64,000 nt of DNA, taken from Actinomycetota bacterium (GTDB lineage Bacteria; Actinomycetota; Thermoleophilia; Gaiellales; Gaiellaceae). The notes under the pieces were generated by a model. That model had not been told where the DNA came from. It saw only the letters and a program-made list of their open reading frames with translations, and ran no database searches. Positions 16,138-27,103 of the stretch are shown piece after piece. The stretch covers positions 62,001-126,000 of the forward strand of contig PMNA01000017.1 of the NCBI GenBank assembly GCA_003162055.1, in the 5' to 3' direction. Position 1 is the first letter of the stretch. Every line of letters begins with the position of its first letter. The translations under genes and the position numbers were made by a program.

Positions 16138-17163
16138 CTACCCTTCGGCGCGCCGGGCGACCGCCTGCTCGAGCACTCGCTCGATCTTCTCGGCCTGCGC
16201 GGCGACGCCGTGCTTCAGCGCAGCCTCGCGCCCCGCCTCGTTCGGACGGGGAAGAGCGGCCGCGCTCTCGAGCGCGCGCACGAGCGCATCCTCGTCTATC
16301 GGGTCGACAAGCACACCCGCGCCGGGCGGAACGAACTCGGGCGGCCCGCCGAGGCGCGTCGCCACGACCGGGCGCCCGCAGGCCATCGCTTCGAGCGGCG
16401 CCTGCCCGAAGGGCTCGACCAGGCTTGGCTGACAGAGCACGTCGCAGGCCGCCAGCCAGGTCGGCACCAGCTCGTGTGGCACGCGACCAAGCACGCGCAC
16501 GCCCGAAACAACTTCGAGCTCGCCGCGCAACGGCCCGTCACCGAGAAAGACCAGCGAGCCCCTCTCGAGACGGGAAAAGGCTCGTGCCAGGCGCACGACA
16601 TTCTTCCGCTCGGTCAGCGAGCCGACGCAGAGAAAGAGCGGGCTCTCTCCTTCCCAGGCGAGCTCGGCCCGGGCGGCGGCTTGGTCGCGCGGCTGGAAGC
16701 GCTCGAGATCGACACCGCAGTCGATCACGCTGATCTTGCCGTGCGCCTGTGGCAGTTTCGTCTCCAGCTCGCGGGCCAGAAAACCGGATACTGCAATGAC
16801 GGCGCCCGCCCGCTTAATCGTCCAGCGCGTGAGGGTGCGCAGACCCGGTTTGGCACCGATGTTGCGCACGTCTTGCCCATGCGCCGTGACCACGAGCGGC
16901 GCCTTGGAGGCGAGCGCACCGATCAGCCCGGCGGGAACGAGGAAATGGGCGTAAACGACATCGGGATGAGACCGCCGCGCCTTTCTTCGTGCCTCGCGCG
17001 CAAGGAAGAAAAAGCGAAGCTTCCCGCCCGAGCGCCGGTCGAGCACCGCCCGCTCGATCTCGTGCCCGCGGGCCGCGAGCTCGCGCTCGAGCTGGGCTAC
17101 GAAGACCCCGAGATCTGGATCTTCGGGCCCTGGGTACATCTGCGAGACGAGCAGGATGCGCAT
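16138..17163 (-). CDS. Glycosyltransferase family 4
   Basis: 341 residues from the ATG at 17163; the tracked start adds 55 unlikely residues over the GNAT promoter region. GT-B fold: N-terminal MRILLVSQMYPGPEDPDLG, acceptor region VVTAHGQDVRN, then donor domain with LFLCVGSLTERKN, PSLVEPFGQAPLEAMACGRPVV (the EX7E motif) and GVLVDPIDEDAL. Retaining GT4 enzymes transfer sugars from nucleotide-sugar donors, often to lipids or surface polymers; neither substrate is identifiable. It follows secG and lies on the same strand. Confidence 0.88.
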   Translation of the reverse strand: MRILLVSQMYPGPEDPDLGVFVAQLERELAARGHEIERAVLDRRSGGKLRFFFLAREARRKARRSHPDVVYAHFLVPAGLIGALASKAPLVVTAHGQDVRNIGAKPGLRTLTRWTIKRAGAVIAVSGFLARELETKLPQAHGKISVIDCGVDLERFQPRDQAAARAELAWEGESPLFLCVGSLTERKNVVRLARAFSRLERGSLVFLGDGPLRGELEVVSGVRVLGRVPHELVPTWLAACDVLCQPSLVEPFGQAPLEAMACGRPVVATRLGGPPEFVPPGAGVLVDPIDEDALVRALESAAALPRPNEAGREAALKHGVAAQAEKIERVLEQAVARRAEG

Positions 17164-17312
17164 CTTGTTGGGAAAGACTGACGGTTTCGGAGCTGTTGCG
17201 TTACGGACAGGCGTGAGTATCGCCGTTACGATCGCAGTGGGTGGTGGGATGGGCATCCTCCGCGCGGCGCATATCGAGAGCAACGAAGCTCTCGCTCGGG
17301 GATCCTGAGCCG

Positions 17313-17702
17313 GTGAAGATCGTCGCATTCCGTCCCGAGCACGCCGTGCCGATCGCCTCTATGTGCAACTCCGAAGGGTGGGATTTCTGGACTGACGTCG
17401 CGGACGTCGAACACGCACTCGTAGCGCCTGGAGTCACGACTCTCGTTGCGGTTGATGAAGGTGAGGTGGTCGGCGCGGCCGAGGTGATCTCGGACGGAGG
17501 CATCAACTGGGTCCTTGGAGTCTTAATCGTGTCATCCGCCCGTCGCGGCGAAGGAATCGGGACGGCGCTGATCAGGGAGGCGTTCACGAGAACCGGAGCG
17601 CTCCGTCTCGATCTGCTGACCGAGAACGAAAGCCCTTCCTTCTACCGTTCTCTCCCCGGACGCGAGATGGCCGGGTTCCGTCTCTATCCACCGGAGTCCT
17701 AG
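17313..17702 (+). CDS. GNAT family N-acetyltransferase
   Basis: 129 residues from a GTG at 17313. The acetyl-CoA binding loop is in VSSARRGEGIGTALIREAF, preceded by the usual strand VLGVLIV. Substrate unknown. It ends four bases inside the convergent GH5 gene. The tracked N-terminal extension from 17241 lacks any ribosome site. Confidence 0.75.
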   Translation: MKIVAFRPEHAVPIASMCNSEGWDFWTDVADVEHALVAPGVTTLVAVDEGEVVGAAEVISDGGINWVLGVLIVSSARRGEGIGTALIREAFTRTGALRLDLLTENESPSFYRSLPGREMAGFRLYPPES

Positions 17703-18712
17703 CGCCGAACGTAGGCGGCCAGGATATCGTGTACGAGCGTCGGCCTGCCTTCAGCGTCGATGATGCCGAAATCGCCCTTGTAGTCCCAGATCGTCCAGGC
17801 GATCTCGTGTCGCTCGAGCGCGCTGAGCAGGTCCCGGTACCAGCGCTCACGGGCGGGCTCGGGAGTGGTGCCCAGCGCGCCGAACTCGCCGCACCAAAGC
17901 GGTAGTCCCGTCTCCTTCGCCAGCGCCAACGCCGGAGCGAGCACGCGCTCGATGTCCGCCGGCGCAAAGACCCGTTCGTTTCGGGCCGCGAAGCGCACGG
18001 ACTCCGGAAGAGCGTCCCAGTTCTTCTGCGAGACGAGCTCGCCGGGATAGTCGATCGGGCCCTCGTAGGCCTTGACGCCGCTCCAGTGGGCGCGGTAGTG
18101 CGTGAACAGGAGCGGATCGTAGAAGTGGAAGGTGAGGATCAGGTTCTCGTCCGCGGGGACGCGTAGCTGGGGAAAGAAGCGCGGATCGGCGACGTGGTTG
18201 CAGTCGATCGCCACGACCCGCTCGGGCTCGTGCGCGCGCACCTCGGCAAGCGCCCGGGCGGCGAGCTCGTTCCAGTCATCGTCGCGGGGTGCGTTGGGCT
18301 CGTTCAGAAGCTCGTAGGCGACCCGATCCACCGGCCAGTGCGCGAGTGCCCGCGAGAGGTCGGCCCAGAGCGCACAGAACTTGTCTTGCTCGGCCGGCTC
18401 GACGAAGAGCGGGTTGTACTCGGCGTTGAAGTAGTGAGCGCGAACAATATGCAGATCGACGACGGTGCGCAGGCCGGCCTGCTCGCACCAGCCGAGCCCC
18501 TGCTCGAGCAACTCGAAAGCCTCGCTCTCGCGAACTCCATGTTCGTCCCAGAGCTGCACCTCATCGACGGGAAAGCGCAGGTGATCGATGCCGCAGACGG
18601 CGAAGCGCTCCACGTCGGCCTGGCTGAACCAGGCGCGCCGCTCGTCTCCGCGGCGGTCCGACTGCGAGAGCCAATGAGAGATGTTTACGCCGTGTCCGAG
18701 ATCGAAGTCCAT
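17699..18712 (-). CDS. Glycoside hydrolase family 5, cytoplasmic
   Basis: 337 residues forming a TIM barrel of the GH5/cellulase superfamily. The acid/base glutamate is Glu138 in AYELLNEPNAP and the nucleophile Glu276 in PLWCGEFGAL, with LRFPVDEVQLW and TFHFYDPLLFTHY as further family segments. There is no signal peptide, so the substrate must be intracellular or already imported. Retaining hydrolysis of a beta-glycoside is expected. It overlaps the GNAT gene tail to tail and lies 11 bases downstream of the mutase gene on the same strand, so the two may be cotranscribed. Confidence 0.85.
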   Translation of the reverse strand: MDFDLGHGVNISHWLSQSDRRGDERRAWFSQADVERFAVCGIDHLRFPVDEVQLWDEHGVRESEAFELLEQGLGWCEQAGLRTVVDLHIVRAHYFNAEYNPLFVEPAEQDKFCALWADLSRALAHWPVDRVAYELLNEPNAPRDDDWNELAARALAEVRAHEPERVVAIDCNHVADPRFFPQLRVPADENLILTFHFYDPLLFTHYRAHWSGVKAYEGPIDYPGELVSQKNWDALPESVRFAARNERVFAPADIERVLAPALALAKETGLPLWCGEFGALGTTPEPARERWYRDLLSALERHEIAWTIWDYKGDFGIIDAEGRPTLVHDILAAYVRR

Positions 18713-18723
18713 AGGACTCGATT

Positions 18724-20319
<1,596 letters not shown>

Positions 20320-20475
20320 CCCGGGGCCGCGGCGAGCGAGTAGCGCTCGTCCCGGCTCGATTGTTACAAGAGGGTCGCGGCAACTTCCAATAACCGCCGC
20401 GGCAACCGCCGCGGCTTCGGATTAGCGATACTGAAAACCGGCCATGACCCATACTCACGTCGCCCGCCACTCCTG

Positions 20476-21180
20476 ATGCCCGAGCGCCAGGAAAGACTCG
20501 AGGATAGAGAGGTTCTCTCCAGCGTCGCCGGAGAGCAGGAGCGCCACGTCCAGATGATCGCCGCCGAGTTCCGACGCGGCTTCGACGCCGTCGACAAGAT
20601 CGACAGGCCGGCGGTCTCGATCTTCGGCTCGGCACGAGTCGCTGAGGGTCAGTACTTCTACAAACTGGCGCGCAAGGTCGGAGGCGAGTTCGCCCGCGCC
20701 GGCTGGGCGGTGGTCACCGGCGGCGGGCCCGGGATCATGGAGGCGGCCAACCGGGGCGCCCAGGAAGCCGGCGGGCTCTCGGTCGGCTTCAACATTCGCC
20801 TGCCACATGAGCAGGCGGCCAATCCCTATACCGACTTAAGTCTCACCTTCGACCACTTCTACGCCCGCAAGACGATGTTCGTGAAGGCGGCCGAGGGCTT
20901 CGTCATCTTCCCGGGCGGCTTCGGCACGATCGACGAGCTGTTCGAGTCGCTGACCTTGATCCAGGTCGGCAAGATCTTCCACTTCCCGGTCGTGTTGATG
21001 GACTGCGATTACTGGGAGGAGATGGTGGCCTGGATCCGTCGCGAGTTGCTCGGGAAGAAGATGATCTCGCCCGGCGATCTCGATTTGCTCTCGCGCACGA
21101 ACGACCCCGCCGAGGCGGTTCGGATCGTGCTCGAGCATCATGAGCTCCTGGGCACCGGAACCTCGACCGCCGGTTCTTAG
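20476..21180 (+). CDS. LOG family protein (cytokinin riboside monophosphate phosphoribohydrolase-like)
   Basis: 234 residues with the Rossmann fold of the LOG group: VSIFGSARVAEG, GWAVVTGGGPGIMEAANRGA, and the signature PGGFGTIDELFE. LOG proteins cleave ribose 5-phosphate from N6-modified AMP or other nucleotides; the bacterial substrate is often uncertain. The N-terminal 45 residues are charged and not part of the core. The gene stands alone, convergent to the Mg2+ ATPase. Confidence 0.88.
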   Translation: MPERQERLEDREVLSSVAGEQERHVQMIAAEFRRGFDAVDKIDRPAVSIFGSARVAEGQYFYKLARKVGGEFARAGWAVVTGGGPGIMEAANRGAQEAGGLSVGFNIRLPHEQAANPYTDLSLTFDHFYARKTMFVKAAEGFVIFPGGFGTIDELFESLTLIQVGKIFHFPVVLMDCDYWEEMVAWIRRELLGKKMISPGDLDLLSRTNDPAEAVRIVLEHHELLGTGTSTAGS

Positions 21181-21184
21181 GTTC

Positions 21185-23917
21185 TTAGTTCCGCCGGAGT
21201 TGCCCGGGCGCCTTTACAGGGCGCCGGCGCGTCGAGCGTCGTCTGCTCCTCGCCCGCGTTTGGGAAACCGGTCCGCGAGTACTCCAGCCCGCCGCTATGC
21301 GGTGCATCCTTCGCTCGCGACGCGGCTTGGGAATCGCCAGGGTAGGTCCGCTCGGCGCGAAATGGGCGAAGAAGAAACGCTTCCCCACTTCCACCAGCGC
21401 CATGTAGGTCACGACCATCGCCGCCAGCAGGCCGAGGAAGGCCAGCGGTAGAGCCTTGAAGCCGAGCAGGTGCGCGAGCGGCGAGAACGGGAGCGCGACA
21501 CCGACGGCTGCGCAGGCGAGCGTGGCCGCGAGCAGCGGCTTACTCGGCTTGCTGCGGAAGAACGGAATCCGCCGCGTGCGGATGACGAAGATGACGAGCG
21601 TCTGCGTGGCGAGCGACTCCACGAACCAGCCGGAGCGAAAGAGCGTGTCGCCGGCGTTGAAGACGTAGATCATCACCGCGAAGGTGGCAAAGTCGTAGAT
21701 CGAGCTGATCGGCCCGAAGAAGGCCATGAAACGACGGATGAAGCGGATGTCCCACTGGGACGGCTTGGCGAGCATCTCCTCGTCGACATTGTCGGTGGGG
21801 ATCGTCAGCTCGCTCATGTCGTAGAGCAGGTTGTTGAGCAGGATCTGCGTCGGCAGCATGGGTAGGAAGCTGAGCCAGAGCGAGGCGCCGGCGGCGCTGA
21901 ACATGTTGCCGAAGTTCGACGAGGTGCCCATCAGCACGTACTTGATCGTGTTGGCGAAGATGCGGCGGCCCTCGACGACGCCGCCGGCCAGAATGCCGAG
22001 GTCTTTTGTCACCAGGACGACGTCGGCTGCGTCCTTGGCGACGTCCACGGCCGTATCGACCGAGATACCAACGTCGGCGTCGTGGAGAGCGATCGCATCG
22101 TTGACGCCGTCGCCCATGAAGCCGACGTCACTTCCCAGCGCACGCTGCGCGCGGATGATGCGCGACTTCTGATCGGGCGTGACGCGGGCGAAGATCGACG
22201 CCGACGGCAGTGCCTTGGCCAGCTGCTCGTCGTTCATAGCCTCCAGCTCCGCGCCGGTCAGTGTGCGACCGACTGGGATGCCGAGATCGGCGCAGACCGT
22301 CTCGGCCACCTTGCCGCTGTCGCCGGTCACGATCTTGACCGTCACGCCCAGCTTCGCCAGTTGCTCGAGCGACTTGGCAGCGCCTTTTTTTGGGGGGTCG
22401 CTGAAGCAGAGAAAGCCCAGCGGCTCGAGATCGCGCTCGTCGGCCGGCGCCAGCGTCGTCTGGCCGGGGGCGGCGCGGGCGGCCAGGCAGACAACGCGCT
22501 CGCCGCGGCCGTAGAGCTGATCGAGCAGCGTCTGGGCCTCCGCGGGAACCGCATGACAGCGGGCGAAGATCTCCTCGGGAGCGCCCTTGGCGATCAGCCT
22601 GTGCTCTCCGCCGGGCTCCTCGGCGAGCACCGACCCAATCTGGCGATCGTGATCGAAAGGCGCCTGAGCGAGCTTCTTCCAGGCGCCTGCGCCGGCCTGC
22701 GCAGCGCCGGGCGCCTGCCAGAGCGCCTGGTCGAGCTCGTTCCCACCGACGGCGGTGCCGTCCTCTACCACCGCTTCGTTACAGACCAGCCCGAGCGTAA
22801 GCAGCTTCGGGTCGGACTGCCCGGCAAGATCGAGTGCGCTGGCAAAGGTGATCCGCCCCTCGGTTAGCGTGCCGGTCTTGTCGGTGAAGAGAACGTCGAC
22901 GTTGCCCAGATCCTCGATTGCGACCAGGCGCTTGACCACAACCGAGTGCTGCGCGAGCCGGCGTGCGCCGGTGGCGAGGCTCACCGTCACGATCGCCGGC
23001 AAGAGTTGCGGGGTCAGGCCGACGGCGATCGCGAGCGCGAAGAGCAGCGAGTTGAGGAAGGAGCGGCCGAGCAGCGCGTTGATGGCGAAGATCGAGCCGG
23101 CAAGGATGGCCGTGATCGTGACCAGCAGGCGCGAGTAGCTCTGAAGCCCCTTCTGGAAGGAGGTTTGCTCCTGCCGCTCGCCCAGTTTGAGCGCGATCTC
23201 GCCGAAGGCGGTTCGCGTGCCGGTCTGCACCACTACGCCGCGGCCGTTTCCCGAGTGGACGATCGTCCCCATGAAGACGCAGGAGGAGAGCTCTAGCGCG
23301 GAGGCACCCTGTGCGACAGGAACGACGCTCTTTTCCGCCGCCGCCGACTCGCCGGTCAGCACCGACTCCTCACACTCCAGATCGTTCGCCTCGAGCAGGC
23401 GCAGGTCGGCCGGGACGACGTCGCCGACCTTCAGCGAGACGAGATCGCCCGGAACGAGCTCGACCACGTCGATCTGCTCGACGTGCCCGTCACGCTCCAC
23501 CAGGACCCGGCGCCGGATGCGCGAGTGCAGCGCCTCGACGGCTTTCTCCGAGCGATACTCGTTGACGAAGCCGAGCCCGACCGAGAGGGCGACGATCGCC
23601 AGAATGATTCCGGCCTCGGCTCGATCGCCGACGACCGCGGAGACGACCGCCGCGCCGATGAGCAGCAAAAGCAGGTAGCTCTTGAACTGTCGCACGAGCA
23701 CCTCGAGCGGCCGCGCGCCGTGGCTGCGCAGGACGTTCAGGCCGCTGACGGCGAGTCTCCGCGCCGCCTCCTCGTGGGAGAGACCTTGCTCACTCGAGCC
23801 CAGGCGAGCAAGAACCTGATCGGCCGGAAGAGCGGCGGCGGCTCGCAGATCGAGCGCGCCCGCTCGGTCCGCCGGGGAAGCGAGCGGAGCCGCAGTCCGT
23901 ATTCGAGCCCGGCGCAC
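21185..23917 (-). CDS. mgtA: Magnesium-transporting P-type ATPase (MgtA family, P3B)
   Basis: 910 residues with all P-type landmarks: the actuator loop VLTGESAAAEKS, the phosphorylation site Asp346 in LFTDKTGTLTEG, the KGAPEEIF nucleotide-binding segment, and MGDGVNDAIALHDADVGISV. GLTPQLLPAIVTVSLATGA in helix 4 and WDIRFIRRFMAFFGPISSIYD near the C-terminus are characteristic of the Mg2+ subfamily. It imports Mg2+ (or Ni2+) across the inner membrane using ATP. The start is GTG. The first 20 residues are poorly conserved, so a later start is possible. No MgtC or leader regulator is visible nearby. Confidence 0.9.
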   Translation of the reverse strand: MRRARIRTAAPLASPADRAGALDLRAAAALPADQVLARLGSSEQGLSHEEAARRLAVSGLNVLRSHGARPLEVLVRQFKSYLLLLLIGAAVVSAVVGDRAEAGIILAIVALSVGLGFVNEYRSEKAVEALHSRIRRRVLVERDGHVEQIDVVELVPGDLVSLKVGDVVPADLRLLEANDLECEESVLTGESAAAEKSVVPVAQGASALELSSCVFMGTIVHSGNGRGVVVQTGTRTAFGEIALKLGERQEQTSFQKGLQSYSRLLVTITAILAGSIFAINALLGRSFLNSLLFALAIAVGLTPQLLPAIVTVSLATGARRLAQHSVVVKRLVAIEDLGNVDVLFTDKTGTLTEGRITFASALDLAGQSDPKLLTLGLVCNEAVVEDGTAVGGNELDQALWQAPGAAQAGAGAWKKLAQAPFDHDRQIGSVLAEEPGGEHRLIAKGAPEEIFARCHAVPAEAQTLLDQLYGRGERVVCLAARAAPGQTTLAPADERDLEPLGFLCFSDPPKKGAAKSLEQLAKLGVTVKIVTGDSGKVAETVCADLGIPVGRTLTGAELEAMNDEQLAKALPSASIFARVTPDQKSRIIRAQRALGSDVGFMGDGVNDAIALHDADVGISVDTAVDVAKDAADVVLVTKDLGILAGGVVEGRRIFANTIKYVLMGTSSNFGNMFSAAGASLWLSFLPMLPTQILLNNLLYDMSELTIPTDNVDEEMLAKPSQWDIRFIRRFMAFFGPISSIYDFATFAVMIYVFNAGDTLFRSGWFVESLATQTLVIFVIRTRRIPFFRSKPSKPLLAATLACAAVGVALPFSPLAHLLGFKALPLAFLGLLAAMVVTYMALVEVGKRFFFAHFAPSGPTLAIPKPRRERRMHRIAAGWSTRGPVSQTRARSRRRSTRRRPVKAPGQLRRN

Positions 23918-23972
23918 CCTGGCACGTTAGCGAGTCGCGCCTGAACGGCGCGTTTGGTCTTGGATTACCGAA

Positions 23973-25088
23973 TCAGCGCCTGAAGGCAGTTCTCTGATCG
24001 AGCGCGCGCTTCAGATCGGAAACCGAGAGGATGCCGACCAGTTGATCGTCGTGAACGACCAGGCCGCGACCGATTTCTCCCGCGACCAGTTGATCAAGGG
24101 CGTCCTCGGCGCTGTCTTCGGAATCGAAAATTGCCACCCTGTCGCGCCCGATCATGCCTTCGCGGACGAGTCGATCACCCCACTCGCCGAGCGGGTGACC
24201 GTCGACTGCGCCGAAGGGAAACAGCCCAAGCACTTCGCCGTTCGAAACGACCGGGTAGGTGTTGTGGCGGTTTAGTGCGCCGAGCGAGTCGGAGAACTCG
24301 CTAAACGTCGCGTCGGCCGGGGCGACGACCGGCTCACGCGTCATCAGGTCACGCACGTGCAGGCCCTCGAGCGCCTCGTGCACCCTCCCGACGCTGCGCT
24401 CTCCGCCGGCCGCGCCGAGCAGGAACCAGCCGATCAAAGCCAGCCACAGACTCCCGACGGAACGGTAGGCGACGAAAGAGAGGGCGCCCGCCGCGATCAT
24501 CAGATAGCCGAAGAGGCGACCGAACGTCGCTGCGATTCTCGTTGCCCAGGCGAAATCGCCCTTGGCCTTCCAGAGCGCCGAGCGCAGCACGCGTCCGCCG
24601 TCCAGGGGAAGCGCCGGCAGAAGGTTGAACAGCAGCAGGAAGATGTTGATGTAGCCGAGCCAGAAAAGAGTGCCGTTCAGCGCCGTCGAGAAGGTGGTGA
24701 GCGCCGCCGCTCCGACGAAGGCGAGCCCCAGTACGAGCGAGACGCACGGCCCCGCGATGCCGATGCGAAACTCGGCGCCCGGGCTCTTGAACATCTCCTT
24801 GAACTGAGCGACACCACCGAAGAGCCAGAGCGTGATGCCTTCGATCTCCATCCCGTTGCGGCGGGCGACGATCGCATGCCCGAGCTCGTGCAGGAGGATG
24901 GAGAGGAAGAAGACGACCGCGGCGGCCACTCCCATGACCGCATAGGTCGTTTTCGAGAGCCCGGGATCCTCCGCCGGGAAGACGTCGGCGACGAGCGACC
25001 AGACGACGATGGCGAAGACGATCAGCCAGCTCCAGTTGAGGGAGATGCGGATGCCGGCAATGCGGCCGATCGTGAAGTTGGGATTCAT
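23973..25088 (-). CDS. Site-2 protease family (M50) metalloprotease with CBS domains
   Basis: 371 residues. The zinc site is HELGH (about 67-71) within a membrane helix, and the third ligand lies in LPALPLDGGRVLRSALW (Asp163). About six hydrophobic segments occupy residues 15-235. Two CBS motifs follow (VRDLMTREPVVAPADATFSE; GLVVHDDQLVGILSVSDLKRAL). Rip1/SpoIVFB-like proteases cut substrates in the membrane plane, often anti-sigma factors; CBS domains usually sense adenosyl ligands. The substrate is unknown. Confidence 0.9.
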   Translation of the reverse strand: MNPNFTIGRIAGIRISLNWSWLIVFAIVVWSLVADVFPAEDPGLSKTTYAVMGVAAAVVFFLSILLHELGHAIVARRNGMEIEGITLWLFGGVAQFKEMFKSPGAEFRIGIAGPCVSLVLGLAFVGAAALTTFSTALNGTLFWLGYINIFLLLFNLLPALPLDGGRVLRSALWKAKGDFAWATRIAATFGRLFGYLMIAAGALSFVAYRSVGSLWLALIGWFLLGAAGGERSVGRVHEALEGLHVRDLMTREPVVAPADATFSEFSDSLGALNRHNTYPVVSNGEVLGLFPFGAVDGHPLGEWGDRLVREGMIGRDRVAIFDSEDSAEDALDQLVAGEIGRGLVVHDDQLVGILSVSDLKRALDQRTAFRR

Positions 25089-25117
25089 CGTTCCTTCTTT
25101 CCCCGCAACGAGCGGGC

Positions 25118-25660
25118 TTAAGTCTCGCTATGTCGCTCGCGAAAAGCTCGGGCCTTGGCCCGGTTCCCGCACAGGGCCATCGAGCACCAGGCGCGGGAGT
25201 GATTCTTGGAGCCGTCGAAGAAGGCCCAGCGGCAATCGTCGCTGCGACAGGCCTTGAGCCGGGCCCAGGTTCCCGCTCGCATCGCCTCGGCGACGATCGC
25301 GAGCAGGCGCCCGAGCGCCCCGTTCACGCCCGCGGTACACGACATCAGGCCGGCATCTCCGTCGGCGCCGAAGCGAAGCCGCAGATCGGCTCGCGCGGCC
25401 GCTGCGTCGAGCACCGGCGGCGCCTTCGGATCGAGCTCGCCGCCGGAGTTGGCGTAGAGAAGAGCCCGCAGCGCGTCGCGCAGAGCTCGCGTGCGCTCCA
25501 GATCTTTCTTGCTCGCCGTCGCGCCTTCCTCGATCAAGGCGTGCTCGGCGAGCCAGGCGAGAAGCGTGGAGGGGGCATCGAGCTGATCTGATCCCGACCC
25601 CAGCTCGGCGGTGTTCACAAACTCGCGAACGATCTCGAGCTCGTCAGTAACTTCGCTCAT
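25118..25660 (-). CDS. CGNR zinc-finger regulator (ABATE domain type)
   Basis: 180 residues from the ATG at 25660, which has GGTGGT upstream; the tracked TTG adds nine residues. The N-terminal ABATE-like region (LEIVREFVNTAELGS) is followed by the C-terminal zinc finger with CRSDDCRWAFFDGSKNHSRAWCSMALCGNRAKARAFR. Such proteins are presumed stress-responsive regulators. It is divergent from the cupin gene, and a GTTACGTAAC palindrome lies between them, so autoregulation plus control of the cupin gene is plausible. Confidence 0.85.
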   Translation of the reverse strand: MSEVTDELEIVREFVNTAELGSGSDQLDAPSTLLAWLAEHALIEEGATASKKDLERTRALRDALRALLYANSGGELDPKAPPVLDAAAARADLRLRFGADGDAGLMSCTAGVNGALGRLLAIVAEAMRAGTWARLKACRSDDCRWAFFDGSKNHSRAWCSMALCGNRAKARAFRERHSET

Positions 25661-25680
25661 CTCATAACCACCATTGAAGG

Positions 25681-25709
25681 TTGACAAGTTACGTAACCAG
25701 TCATATTGT
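25681..25709 (+). promoter_or_regulatory. Strong promoter with embedded palindrome in the CGNR/cupin gap
   Basis: TTGACA, a 17-base spacer and TATTGT make a near-consensus plus-strand promoter. The spacer contains the perfect palindrome GTTACGTAAC (25688-25697), a good operator candidate. The transcript would have a leader of about 160 bases before the cupin start. Confidence 0.6.
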
Positions 25710-25870
25710 ATCGACAGTTAGTGACCTCAGGAGAGGGTCGAGCTGTTGATTCATCCCGATCTCATCCGCATTGTTCTACGCGAGCAACAGCGCGACCTGC
25801 TCGTCGAGGTGGCCCGGCGGCGACGCCGGACGCAGGCAGCGAGTCCGATTCGAGCGAAGGAGAAGTCATC

Positions 25871-26272
25871 TTGGATAGCAAGTACATCGTGGCCGATATC
25901 GACACCGTCGAGTCGTTTGGAGGGGAAAAACCGCAGGACAGCGTCTGGAAGCCGCTCCGAGCCAAGCTCGGGATCGAGGCTTTCGGCATCAACGCCTTCG
26001 TAGGGCGCGAGGTCGGCGCCCGCGTCATCGAGGACCACAGCGAGGAAGGTAGCGCTCACCAGGAACTCTACGTCGTACTTGCCGGCAACGCGCGGTTCGA
26101 GCTCGACGGGGAGAAGGTCGAGGCCAAGACCGGCTCGCTCGTCTTCATCGCCGATCCGGCTGTGAAGCGAACCGCCTTTGCGCTCGAGCCGAACACCTCG
26201 GTGCTGGCGGTCGGCGCGGCGAAGGGCAAGGTGTTCACGCCCTCGAGCTGGGACAACCCCTTCACAAGCTAG
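25871..26272 (+). CDS. Cupin domain protein
   Basis: 133 residues from a TTG at 25871 preceded by AAGGAGAAG; the tracked start at 25706 lies inside the promoter -10. The small beta-barrel shows EEGSAHQELYVVLAGNARFEL and VEAKTGSLVFIADPAVKR, the two cupin motifs, with only one clear histidine, so metal binding is uncertain. The biochemical role is unknown. It is probably controlled with the divergent CGNR gene. Confidence 0.78.
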   Translation: MDSKYIVADIDTVESFGGEKPQDSVWKPLRAKLGIEAFGINAFVGREVGARVIEDHSEEGSAHQELYVVLAGNARFELDGEKVEAKTGSLVFIADPAVKRTAFALEPNTSVLAVGAAKGKVFTPSSWDNPFTS

Positions 26273-26331
26273 GCGCGCCGGAGAGACGGCAGCAAACGTC
26301 ATCCGCGGAGAATGCGCAACCGTGCGCGAGG

Positions 26332-26625
26332 TCAGTCGCTCTCGCCTGCGCCGCGCATCTCCTCGCTCAGCGCTCGGGCGCGAGCGTGTACATCACGCCT
26401 GCGGCTCGTCAGATCGATCGAGTCGGGCTCGGCCGGTGGTTGATCCGGCTCGGACGCGGGCTCGGCCGTGGCGGAGAGAGGCTCGGAATCACGCGCCCGA
26501 ACCTCGGCGAGCTTGCGACGAAGCTCCTCGGCGGGATCGGGCGCTTCGGGCCGCGGGCGCAGTCGGGAGAGCAATTCCCAGACCGTTCCGAAGGCACGCG
26601 CCAACACACGGGCAGCCCAGAGCAT
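26332..26625 (-). CDS. Small hypothetical protein
   Basis: 97 residues: an N-terminal amphipathic/hydrophobic stretch (MLWAARVLARAFGTVWELLSRL), an acidic-proline middle and a charged helix (SRRRDVHARARALSEEMRG). It is divergent from rpsF. No known domain was recognised. The composition and codon-position pattern look coding, but the call rests on weak evidence. Confidence 0.45.
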   Translation of the reverse strand: MLWAARVLARAFGTVWELLSRLRPRPEAPDPAEELRRKLAEVRARDSEPLSATAEPASEPDQPPAEPDSIDLTSRRRDVHARARALSEEMRGAGESD

Positions 26626-26734
26626 GGCGCGATGCTACACTCATCGCCGCTTCCTGCCTCGTGAACCGTCGCGGTCCCGCGCGGCGGCAGCAAGCGAGGC
26701 CGAACTAGACCGAAGGAAGGAGATACGGGAGCCC

Positions 26735-27103
26735 GTGACCGATTACGAGGTCCTGATCATGTTCGACCCCGAACTGGCGGAAGATCGCCAGCAGGAGGTC
26801 GTCGACCGCATTCGCACGCAAGTCGTGGAGGGCGGCGGAGTCTGGGAGACGCACACCCCTTGGGGACGCCGGCGCCTCGCCTACGAGATCCTGCACAAGA
26901 GCGAGGGCATCTATCACCTCCTGATCTTCTCCGCCTCACCCGAGGTGCTGAGCGAAGTCTCGCGCCTGCTCAAGATCGACGATGCCGTGCTGCGTCACAT
27001 GGCCGTACGCCGCGTCAAAGGCTCGAGCACATCCGCGCCAACGGCAACGGTGGCCGCGAGCGCCAGCACTGTCGAGCCCGATCTCGTCCAGGAGGACGAG
27101 TAG
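26735..27103 (+). CDS. rpsF: 30S ribosomal protein S6
   Basis: 122 residues from a GTG at 26735 with AAGGAG and GGGAG upstream; the long tracked N-terminus is spurious. The S6 fold shows YEVLIMFDPELAEDRQQEVV, GRRRLAYEILHKSEGIYHLL and DDAVLRHMAVRRV. It binds S18 in the 30S platform. It heads the conserved rpsF-ssb-rpsR-rplI cluster. A Thr/Ala/Ser-rich tail of about 25 residues extends the usual end. Confidence 0.95.
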   Translation: MTDYEVLIMFDPELAEDRQQEVVDRIRTQVVEGGGVWETHTPWGRRRLAYEILHKSEGIYHLLIFSASPEVLSEVSRLLKIDDAVLRHMAVRRVKGSSTSAPTATVAASASTVEPDLVQEDE

